Source: Azorinus chamasolen (taxonomy: Eukaryota; Mollusca; Bivalvia; Cardiida; Solecurtidae). Taken from it: a DNA stretch of 64,000 bases. Where the stretch lies: contig OY755244.1 in the NCBI GenBank assembly GCA_963576725.1, forward strand, positions 85,989,121 through 86,053,120, read 5' to 3'. The notes under the pieces were generated by a model. That model searched no databases, was not told where the DNA came from, and worked only from the letters and a program-made list of their open reading frames with translations. The position numbers and the translations under genes were made by a program. This document shows, piece by piece, positions 1 through 12,200 of the stretch (position 1 is its first letter; every line of letters begins with the position of its first letter).

Positions 1-30
1 TTTGATCTGAATCCAAACTGCTTGCATAGG
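1..30. mobile_element. E element, right stem fragment
   Basis: Begins with the GATCTGAATCCAAACTG arm and TTGCATAGG tail of an E hairpin; the rest is outside the window. Confidence 0.5.
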
Positions 31-176
31 TATTAATTGTTGGGAGAAACTACTAAGCATTGAAAGTGCTAATTAGAATTCTTGATGGACTATTATATAT
101 GACTTTATACATTTGGGACTTCACTTCTTACCTAGTCACATTATACTGACACAGAGTGTTTGATTTTATTTTGTAG

Positions 177-213
177 TGGAAGATCTTCCTTGTACTCTCA
201 TGATGAGGACGAG
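177..213 (+). CDS. Gene 1, exon a (partial gene)
   Basis: It lies between acceptor ttttgtag and donor gtgagt. 37 nt: one base completes the preceding codon, then GRSSLYSHDEDE, ending in phase 0. The serine and acidic stretch is low-complexity. The preceding exon is outside the window. Confidence 0.6.
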
Positions 214-3200
214 GTGAGTGCAGCTAGAGCAGTTATAAAACATACTGTGGGTCATAAACCCTTTACCTGATGAATATTCATGTAATCTAGAATAACATCA
301 TGAATATTAATTAGAATTTTGTTTTATAATGACGGGAATAAATTTTTGGCCATTGCAAAAACTGTAGATTCGGATATATATTATACAATAAGCAAACAGA
401 GCAGACCCAGATCAGACGGCTCCTATTGGAGCCGTCTGATCTGGGTCTACTCTGTTTGCATAGGTATCTCTATCAGGTAAAGGGTCATGAATGAAGGGGT
501 GTACCATGCACTAATAGTATTGTTAACTGTTTCACCAATATATTACACAAAATGTACTAATCAGAAATGCATTTCATACATAAATATTTGTATCAAAACA
601 TAACTATATATGCGTATTGTTATCTATCATATATGAATTAATATCACAGAATTTAATTAAAGTACTGTAGATGCATTTGTAAGAACCTACTACACTAGAA
701 ATAGGCACATTGCAAGAACAAGAACATTCTGACAACTTAAATGGTTGTGGTCCATTTATAGGAAATTTTTCTCATTTGGGATCAACTATTTGACATCGAC
801 ATCAATAGAAGTTTGTCTACTACCACTGTAAATAAATAGAAGCTGCATCGCCAGTGATGCATTTGATCTTAATCTGCACTGGTTCCAATTGCCATGTGCC
901 TCTTGTCTTGTGACTGTGTATCAGTACATATGTTTGTCTGCAATATGACGTCACTATACTGCAGTATGATGTCACTATCTTTAATTGTGTCAGTTTAACC
1001 CTTTCCGTCATAGACTATTTTTTAGATCCAACCACTTTGAATAAATCTACTGAAAAGGAGCATTAACTAGAGAAAAGGAAAATTTTAGAATGTTGTAGTT
1101 ATGAAAACATTGTGATAAATAGAGCATTTGCTCCTAAGGAGCAAAATGCTCTATTTATTACAATGGTTTCAAAAAGTGACTTTTATAGAGTCGTAGAAAG
1201 GTGTATTTATGGAGGAAAGGGTTAACCCTTTGAATACTGAACAGAGCAACAAATACGTACTTAAATACCAAAATTGTCTTTTCTTCATCAAACCTTATGT
1301 TGTGACCACTCTTTAAAATAGGTCTTGAAGAGACGATTCTAAAAGTGGTCACAACATAGGGTTAAATTTGCGTAGAGGATTTAGACTGACAAACAGTGCA
1401 GACTCTGATCAGAATGTATGCAGATGTCATTACTCTCCTTTCCCACATTTGAAGGGTTCAGTGATGTCTATGATCGTGTCTTTTATCTTTCATGCATCAG
1501 TCTTATAACACTAAGTAACACTCGTAGATCTGTCTTAGTTTTCACTGTTTCAACATTTTGCAAAATTGATACAGATTATTATAGTCCCTAGTGGCTTTTG
1601 CAGGACTATTCAATTTATAGTTCTAACATCTAAAATATCTCTTAAAGTTTGTTACCTGTCCAAGCAATTTCTTCTTTGTATGTAGATTGTATACTTATCA
1701 CATCAGCTTGAATCATTTAAATTCACTAATACGCAGTTTCAAGGAGTAAAAGGTATTGCTTTGCTTTTTTATGCTCCTCAACGGCGGGGATATAGTAATT
1801 GCATTTTCCATTCGTCCGTCCGTCTATCGTTCCATCTGTCCGTCCCAAATTTTGTGTCCCTTCTATAACTTTTTTATCTGTGGATGGATTTCAAAATAAC
1901 CTGGCACAAATGTTCACCACACATAGATGATGTGTTACGTTCAACTCCCTGGTCCATGGGTCAAAGGTCAAGGTCATCCTTCAGGGTCAAAGGTCGGGGG
2001 CATAGTGTTTCACAAACACATCTTGTTTCCCCTTTACATTTAAATACAATTTTTCGATGGCATGTGCTGAACCTATCTAACTACCTTAATCTGCAAGACC
2101 TGAAATCTTTCAGTATAAATCCAGCAGGATATAGGGCAGCTATTGTGTTTTTCTTAGATTTTTTTTACTCTAAAGCTGTTTATGTTATCCACTGATGGGG
2201 GTTGGCCCTTCAGTTTCACTGTTATCCAGGCTGCACAACAGGGACATTGGGTTGGTCTTCATGTAAACTTTAAATTTTGCGAACAGTTCCAGTGATAGAG
2301 CATATGAGATTTTTTTTTATCCCTTTCCCTCAAATAAACACCTTTTCACACCTTTGCAAACAGAGTAGACCCAGATCAGATGGCTACTATAAGAGCCATC
2401 TGATCACAGTCTGCTCTGATTGCTTATAAAATTATAATAGATCTGACACAACAGTTTCTACCATTACTAAACTTTCATGTGTACATATGCCATTATTAAA
2501 ATTCAGCTAATAAATATTCATTTCTTAACCCTTTACTCCGTCAATATGCCTTTCTACACCTTTGCAAATAGACTAGACCCAGATCAGACGGCTCCTGTAG
2601 GAGCCGTCTGATCAAGGTCTGCTCCGTATGCTTATGATATAATATAGATATGATTCTACAGTTTCTGCCATGGCCAAACGTTTCTGTGTCCATGTGCTAT
2701 TATAACAACCTAATTAATATTCATGATGTCATTATTTCTTACATGAATATTCATGGAATAAAGGGTTAAATGAATATTCAACAGGGAAAGGGTTAAACAT
2801 TTCTAATTATACATGATATATTTACACTGATTACCCTAAGTATTTTGACACCCAATTGGCACCATTTTGAGAAATTTAAAATTAGCGTAGACCCTGATCA
2901 AACTGCTACTTCATTTGCCTTAGAAGGGAGGTTAAGTTTGTCCGAATACTTAGGGTAATTAGTTTTCATCCAGAATCATGGGTTGTGGCAAATACAGCTG
3001 CTAATTATTATCCTTGCTGGTGTGGTCTACACTGTTGCATATAATAACCATTTACTCCATAAATACTCCATAAATACGCTTTTCTACACTTTTGCAAACA
3101 GAGTAGACCCAGATCAGATGGCTCCTATAGGAGCCATCTGATCAGGGTCTGCTCTGTTTGCTTATGGCATAATATAGATCTGATTCTACAGTTTCTGCTT

Positions 3201-6200
3201 AAAATGTCATGTGTTCATAATTATGCCATGATAAAAATTCAGCTAATAAATATTCATGACAATCATTATATTTCTTATATGAATATTTATGGAGTAAAGG
3301 GTTAATACCATTTCATGTGTAACCTATACATAACTCATCTCTATGCACGCTGTATGTAGGAGCACATATGTAACGCCTCATCCCTCGACAAGTCACGGAG
3401 AAGCTTTCTTGATGGTTCGGACATACCACCTCCCATACCAGAGCGGCCCCGATCTATGTATAATGCCGATCAAATATTACAGGTTTGTTGGCTGTTGTGA
3501 TAGGGCTCAGAATATACTTTTTATGCAGGTAGATTAAGATATAGCGTAGCTTCAAGCTTGTAGTGACATATTATTCTGCTTTGACTTTTTTTTTCATGAA
3601 TATTCATGTAAGAAATAATGATGTCATGAATTTTGAATAGCAGAATTTTTATAGCTGCATTTTAAAGAAGGGAAATGTTATGGCAAACACTCGTAGAATC
3701 AGATTTATAGTATTCCATATAGCATGCCTCTCACGGGTTGAAAGGGTAGACGCTGATCAGACAGCTCGTATAGAAGCTGACTGGTCAGGGTCTGCTCTGT
3801 TTGCTCATGGAATAATATAGAGGGGTTCTGAAGTGTATGTCAGAACCAAATATTTCCTTGTTGATGTGTTATTATAAAAATTCAGACTATGAATATTCAT
3901 GCAGTGATAATCTTGCAGTAATAATTGGAAAGGGTTAACCCTTTCGCTGCCAAACTCTGTCGTCTGCTAACTTTGTCGTCTGCTACAAAATTTCATTCTT
4001 TTGATTTTCTTCATTTTTGTTTCAAAAACATAGTAACAGTAACAAACAGTTTGGATCCTGATGAGACGCCGAGTTACTCGGCGTCTCATCTGGATCCAAA
4101 CTGTTTGCATAGGCAATCACAGATCCGGCATTGGCAGGGAAAGGGTTAACCTGTATTTCCATATTTCAGGGGTATGACCTCTTTTATACACATGTTAGTA
4201 TTCTCACCTGAATTCTGTTGCAGGCATGTAAGAAAAAAAAACTAAAACAAAAAAAGCAGATGTAATTCTTGACTCTGCTCCTCAAACTGTTGACTGCTGT
4301 GCATGTGAAATACTTGCTATGAATTATGCATGGAATTAACCATTTACCTCATGAATATTCATGTAGGTCATATTGTCATCGTGAATATTAATTACACGTG
4401 AATGGTGTATCTAACGTCCTGTTTTGGGCCTCAGCAGAAACTGTAAAATCAGGTCTATATTATTTCAAACAAACAGGGCAGACCATGATCAGACAGCTCA
4501 TTCAGGAACAATCTTATCTGGATCTACTCTGTTTGAAAAGGTACAATGTATATATATTGAGTAATGGGTTAATCCTTTTTGTTATGTAAATTCTTTTTCA
4601 CTCCTTTACAGACAGAGTGCACCTAGATCAGATAGCTCCCGCAAGAACCATCTGACCAGGGTCTTCTCTGTTTGCTTATGGAATTATAATAGATCTGACT
4701 CTACAGTTTCTACCAATACCAAAACATCATGTGTATTAATAAGTAAATTATTTACATTTCAACTGTAACATACATAATTATGCTTATATAGATAACCAAC
4801 TAATAAATATTCATGATGTTGTTATTTCTTATAATGAATATTCAACAGGGGAGGTAATTCAATTGTCATCTGCAAAAATTGTTGTCTGCTTCATTTATCA
4901 TGTTACCAGTAGTAATTTCTGTGAGAGGGTCAAGTACTGACTGGGTGTGGCAGCAACTGTTGCTGTGTGTCATTTGTGGAGCACCATGGAAATGGGTGTG
5001 GCAGCAACTGTTGCTATGTCATTTGTGGAGCACCATGGAAATGGGTGTGGCAAGCAACAATTACTGTTGCTGTTTTGCACTTTTGCATAAACGATAAAAA
5101 TGCCAATATGCAGTCAAATATAAGAAAACTTATCTTAGATAAACTGTTTTTTGGAAGGAAAAGACAATGGAGGATGGATCTTGAGTATACATTTTTAACT
5201 TGTCTGTTTCGAAGAAATATGGAACTATTGTGATCACTGGGTCGTTGTTGGCGTTGTCGTCGATGGTGTGCAAAAACTTTAATGTAGCTCATTACTCAAA
5301 AAGTATAAGGTATACAATGTATGAACATGAAACTTCATAGATGGGTAGATCTCATTGAGGAGAAGGCCCCTACATAAAAACCGTAACTCTTGATTTCAAA
5401 ATTTTGGAGTTATGGCCCTTAATTTGTTTTTCAACAAGTTTTAATTTAGCTGGACAAACACAAAATCAGACGAGTGTTGGTGTCACATGCGGCTCTTGTT
5501 ACATTTAATGGCCAGTGAATATAAAGTAAATAAGAAATACCTTCCCTCATTCAAAACTAAAGTTGCTTTTTTTCAAATTTAACCCTTTCCCTCATAGGCT
5601 ATTTTTAGATCCAACCTCTTTGAATAAATCTACCGAAAAGGAGCATTAACTAGAGAAAAGGAAAATGTTAGAATTTTGTAGTTTGAAACCATTGTGATAA
5701 ATAGAGCATTTGCTCTTATGGAGCAAATGCTCTATTTATCACAATGGTTTCATAAAATGACTTTTACAGTGGCGTTGAAAGGCGTATTTATGGAGGAAAG
5801 GATTAATTATTAATTTTACATACTAGGGTTATATTAGGATTAGGGTTGGATCGAGTTAGGGTTAAGATTAGGCTTAGTGGTATAAAATGCTATCAATAGG
5901 TGTAGACAGATTCTAAAAGTTCTCCAATTTCATAAGCAAAAGATCAGACCTTGATCAGACGGCTCCTGTAGGAGCCAACTGATCTTTGTCTATGCTGTTT
6001 GCAATAGCATATATATGAAGGAAAGGGTCAATAAAGATGTAAATAAACATGCTTACTGTTCTTGTTGTTTCAGTCCCCTGGGCACATGAGACCTGTTGCT
6101 TCAGACTCGGCCTTGCCAACTGGTGGGCAGATGAAGAGACCAGGTAGGTCAAGGTCATTCCAATAATGGATGGATATTTGAGTGTCTGTTATTGATTAGA

Positions 6201-9200
6201 TATCACTAAATTTCTTGATCGCCTGTTGTAAGTCCCCTATAGGCAACGCCAAAGGGGGCTAATAGGTTTGCACACCGTTTGTTCGTCAGTCCATCAGTCA
6301 GTCACACCTCAGTTTTCTGGACTTTTTTCTAAACTCTTGCAGATATTGAAGTGATTTTTGGTATGTAGCTTTATTATAATGAGTTACAGATCAAGTTTGA
6401 ATTTTTTTACAATACATTGTCTCGATTATGCTTTCCATCTGTGGTTTTCAAACAAAACCAGTCTGAGTATGTTCACATTTTGACTGTCATTGGAGATTAT
6501 CCAAAGTTATAGAGGAGCATGTTCAAAACTTCCAACAAACCTTAAGTTGTGACTTTTCTTTATGTCTCAAAAAGATGATGCTAAAGAGTTGTCACAATGT
6601 GGGGTTTGGTGGAGAAATAAAGGAGTTATCCTTAAAAATGTTTTAATGTATGTTTCATCTCTTCCTCACTTATGTTATCACAAGTTATTAAGAATAGTAT
6701 GTAGTGTATATATAGAATGAAACCCCTGTAAACCAGAGTTTAATTAAAGAAGAATTTAGGCCTGTTCAGCTTAATGCAGAGTGAAATTTATGCAGAAAGC
6801 TCCTTTTGGAGCTTTCTGCATAACTTTCACTCTGCATTAAGCTGGCACCTGTCCTTAAACCCATTCCCTCATATTGATGCCTCTGTAAAAGACACTTTTT
6901 GAAACCATTGTGATAAATAGAGCATTTGTTCCTATAGAGCAAATACTCTATTTATTACACTGGTTTCATAACTACACAATTTTAATTTGTTTTCCTTTTC
7001 TCTAGTAAATGTTCCTTTTCGGTAGATTTGTTCAAAGAGGTTGGATCTAAAAATAGCATATGAGGTAATGGGTTAAGACGACATTGATACTGATTTGAAC
7101 GTCCAGACTAGTTTAGAGGAGTTTTACTGTTTATTGAATAAAGATGTAAAAGGCTGACTTATGCCACTCTAACTGAGAGTTACACCCAATTTGAATGTAC
7201 TGTTAGCACTCATTATAATGACATTTGGTACAGTAAAACCTCTCTATAACAACCACTAAATTGTGTTAACTAGTTGGTATTTAGAGCAGGTGGCTGCTTA
7301 AAGCAAGGTGTTTTACTTTCACCTTGCTTTAAGCAGCCACCTGCCTTTAACACAAAATAATTGATGTAATTTAGTGGTCATTATAGAGAGGTTTTACTGT
7401 ATAACAGAATATTCATATACTGTCACTAATGTTGGAAATGTATATACTATAGTAAATCTCTTCTAAATGGAAATTTTAGTAAAGAAACATTAAGATTTTT
7501 TTAGGCAGATGGCTGCTGAATGCAGGATGAAAGTCATGCATTTTCACAACAAGGATACTTTTGTCGTGAAGTTTCACGAGTTACTTCATCCGTCGGAGAG
7601 TTCTTTAAAGTTTATTGAGTACATTTTGACTCTGTCGGGATTACCGGTATGTTATGTAAGCCGGAGAATTATTATGTAAATCTTTTATCATACTTTTTAA
7701 ATGCCGTTGGAGTATTATATAGTATCTTCGTGATTTACATGGTATTGCCATTAGTATATATACGTCTAATTTATAACCGGCCAATTCAGTCTAATAATCT
7801 TCGCCACAACTTTTGTGTGATCGAACGTGGTTGTAGAAACAAGTGTTGACTGTATCGTTACCTTTCTCATTTCTAGTTGGTGCCACAAAAATTAGTCGGA
7901 CAAAGACAATATCTGTTGTGGGGCAACCGCCATTAATGCCAGCACAGAGGCGAAGACCATCAGGTAGGCTGAACCTCTCACAAATACCCTGTGTATATTT
8001 ACCGAGAAAGGTTTAGGAAACCCTTATTCTGCCTTGGAAAGTGTAGTTAATTTTAATTTTCATGTTTCATTTGAACACTTGCAGACTTATTTATCGTTTA
8101 TGACTCTTTACCTCATACATGCATATTCATGTAAGAAGATGACATTATGTATAAATATTAACCCATTCCCACATATTATGCCTTTTGATGCCTCTGTAAA
8201 AGTCACTTTTTGAAACCATTCTGATAAATAGAGCATTTGCTCCATAGGAGCAAATGCTCTACTTATCCGAATGATTTCAATACTACACAATTCTAAATAT
8301 TTTCTTTTCTCTAGTTAATGCTCCTTTTGGGTAGACTTTTTCAAAGAGGTTAGGTCTAAAAATAGCCAAGTGCGAATTGGTTAACTGTTTTATAAATACA
8401 TATAAGCACAAGATTTTAGCTATGGCAGAAAGTGTAAATACATTGTTTTATTATTCTATAAACAGACAGGGCAGACCCTGCTCAGATTACTCCTACAGGT
8501 CTGGTCTTGGTCTTCTCTGTTTGCAGATGCATTAAAAGGTATCACTATGAGGTATAGAGTAAACCCTTTACTCCATTAATACACCTTTCAATTTTTTTGC
8601 AAACAGAGTAGACCCAGATCAGATGTCTCCTTTATAGGAGTCATCTGATCAGGGTCTGCTCTGTTTGCTTATGGTACTATGGCTAAAAATTCCTGTGTCC
8701 ATTTGCTATTATAACAAATTAATATTCATGATGTCATTATTTCTTACATGAATATTCATGGAGTAAAGGGTTTAATATTAAAGAAATATTGGTTCATGTG
8801 ACAAACGGCTTTAATACTTTTGAGATGCAGAGTTTATTCTGTGGCTTAGCTGGATTTAAGCTAATGGTAATTATCATTCATGTCACAAGCAGCAGAGCAG
8901 GAGAAGGATTTCCTTGTACCTTGTACTACGTTTGTTACAACAGTAAAACTTGCCCACAGTAGCCATCCAAATGAAGTCTAATTCTTGGTCTTCAAGGTTA
9001 CTAGTAGCTTAACCCATTCCCTCATAAGCTATTTTTAGATCCAACCACTTTGAATAAATCTAATGAAAAGGAGCATTATCTATAGAAAAGAAAAAAAATA
9101 GAATTTTGTAGTTTGAAACCATTGTGATAAATAGAGCATTTGCTCCTATAGGAGCAAATGCTCTATTTATCACAATGGTTTCAATAAGTGGTTATTACAG

Positions 9201-12200
9201 AGTCGTATGTATGGAGGAAAAGGGTTAATGCAGGATGAAAGTTATGAAGAGAGCTTCAGAGTTTTCTGCATATCTGTCCTACATTTAAGCAACTACCTGC
9301 TTTTAAAGGGTTTATTCATTCACCCTTTTAATGTGGAAAACCAGTGTACTGCCATTTGCAAACAGTGTAGACCCAGATCAGAAGGCTCCTAGAGGGTCTC
9401 TCTGGTTTGTACTGTTTGTTTTGAACCCTCTCGAAAATTGTACCCTTTCATTCTGAATGGCATCTATCCTTAAATACTGATGAAACATTTCACTTTGTAA
9501 ATTCAGTATTCTCAGAATTAATTGGTTGCTATGGAGAAGTCTGTACTGTTGTGCAAAGGTCAAGGCTACACAGGTCGATTCATTTTGAAAAAGCTTTGAA
9601 ATATAAATACATGTACAATAAAACCTGTCTACAGCGACTTTCCAAGAAAGGTCTAATTCTGGGATTTTAAGACTGGTGGTAGCTTAATGTAGGATAAAAG
9701 TTTTGCAGAAAGCTCCTGGGAGCTTTCTGCATAACTTTTTTCCTGCATTAAGTAAACTCCTTCTTTTATAGGTTGCCATGTTTATTCATGGTATGGTCGC
9801 TATAAGTCAGGCTCTATTGTACTGGGATACAACAAGCAGCAGTATAATCAAGCCTGATGCTTTAATTGTTAGAGAAATTTGATACTTAGTATGCCACAAA
9901 ATAGCTCACAACAAGTAGACTGGAACTTTCAGCTCACAAAGTCACAATTGTACTAGATGCACATAGTTGGGGCTTTCAACTTCATCTTTGTCGCCTCCAA
10001 TATTGAGCTGTTCTTGGTAACCCTTTGAATGTGGGATATTTATGCACTGGCATTTACAAACAGTGTAGACCCAGATCAGAGGGCTCCTAGGGGAGCCCGG
10101 GCTCCTAGGGGAGCCCGGGCTCCTAGGGGAGCACTCTGATCTGGGTCTGCTCTGTTTCTCATTCATAAGCATCGCTGTAAATAGCCGTATTATTCCAAAG
10201 ATATTCAGCTGAATTGTCTTTCGAAGATCTCCTTCTCCTCGTCCGAAAATCAAAAAGTAATTTTACCCTTTCATGCCATATGGACTCTACCGATAAACGA
10301 TGATGGACTATTTCACTTTGAAAACTCAGCATTCAAAGGGTGAAGAGATGGGGTTGTATTCTTCTACAATATTTGATAAAATGTTGTATACTTTACTGTT
10401 CTTTTATAATGGTGTGTACTTTTATAATGGTGTCTGCCTGTTCGTTTCTTCTCTTTCTACATTTATTGAAATTGTGAAGAATATCTTGATCTTTTGAATA
10501 GAAATAACAGAAATATTAATTGTTTCAGAATTGAAATTGACTGGGTTTACCCATTGTTGAAAGGGTTATGCCTTTTGAATGTCTGAAATGATTGTACAGT
10601 AAAACCTCTCTATAACGGCCACTAAATTATGTTAATTAGTTGGTATTTAGGGTAGGTGGCTGGTTAAAGCAAGGTGAAAGTAAAACAGAACGCTAGGAGC
10701 GTTCTGTTTTACTTTCGCTATGCTTCAAGCAGCCACCTGCCTTTAACACAAATTACTTGATGAAGTTTAGTGGCCGTTATAGAGAGGTTTTACTGTACTA
10801 GCATTTGCGAGTAGTGTAGACCCAGCTCATAAGGCTCTTAAAAGATCTTCTAGAGGAACCCTTTGATCATGGTCTCCACTGTCGTCATTTTCAAAATTCT
10901 CTTGCAAATTTAAGAACAACAGATAAAGGTGTGTACTCATACTACAATCATCCTTTCTCCACAAAACTCTATGTTGTGACAACTCTAAAGATTGGTCACT
11001 ACATAGGGTTTGATAGAGAAATAAAGAAGCTATTCTTAACTAATTCCCTCATTTTGAAGACTCTGTAAAAGTCACTTTGTGAAACCATTGTGATAAATAG
11101 AGCATTTGCTCCAATAGGAGCAAATGCTCTATTTATCACAATGGTTTCAAAGTAAAAAATTCTAAAAATGTTCCTTTTCTCTAGTTAATGCTCCATTTGG
11201 GTAGATTTATTCAAAGAGGTTGTATCTAAAAATAGCCTATGAGGTAATGGGTTAAAAATGTTTTAATTTACGCATTTTTATCTGGACCCCTGTTTCGTAC
11301 ATAATGGATTCTACAGGTACACACGCTTCAGGTCATTCCACTTATGAATATTCAGTGTTCCAAGGGTCAATAATCCTACCACATGTACTTTACTCTGCAT
11401 GGGATTATAGGAATCATATGCTTGCTATTTCAGAAATGGGAAGAGGTATATATGTGATGTTTAGCTGTTGATTGTTACTAGTTTTGACTGGGCATGTTTT
11501 TAGTTGTGTGTGGAATGATGCATCAACATGTAATTCATTTTGTGTTCCATTTTTGTGTAGCCATCTTTTGCAGGGTAACCTTTAGGGTTCAGTTCTAGTT
11601 ATCCATCTGCCTGTCAAACTTGTATCATGTGTTGCTAAGCAACACATACCCGTGCACAAGATCTGGATCTTAACTGTTACCTTACTGTACTTTAACCCTT
11701 TACTCCATGAATATCCATGTAAGAAACAATTATTTAAATTAGATTTATTGTTATGATAGCACATGGACACCAGGAATAATTGGCCTTGGCAGGAACTACG
11801 GAGCAGATCCTGATCGGATGGCTCCTACAGGAGATGTCTGATCTAGGTCTACTTGGTTGGCAGAGGCGTAGAAAAGCATATTTATGGAGTACATATAAAG
11901 TGTTAAATTACTCCCATTTTGCACCTAAAACTTCTCCAAGCAGGTCACATAATTATTATGATTATTAGTAAAGCATTTTCTGTCCTACATGCAAAGAGGT
12001 TTGGGTTCTTTTGCTCAGAACAAATAAGTTTTTTCCTTTACCTCGGAATTTTCGGAGATGTCACATCCCCTTCATTGGCAAGACTGCCACGGCCTTTTAT
12101 GTCCTGTTTTGGCCTCTTTCTGCTGAAGGTTCTCAGAATAGTATAAAAGCAGTTTTGTTAAAAGTTCTGGCACACAATACCCCAATGTCTGATAGGATTA

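Noticed and set aside
393..460. CRISPR-like or tRNA-like reading of the repeated stems
   Set aside because: Stems are dispersed, not regularly spaced with unique spacers, and no cloverleaf or A/B box arrangement is present.
1884..2195. 103-residue frame
   Set aside because: Lies in a dispersed repeat that recurs in part at 38200; no homology recognised.
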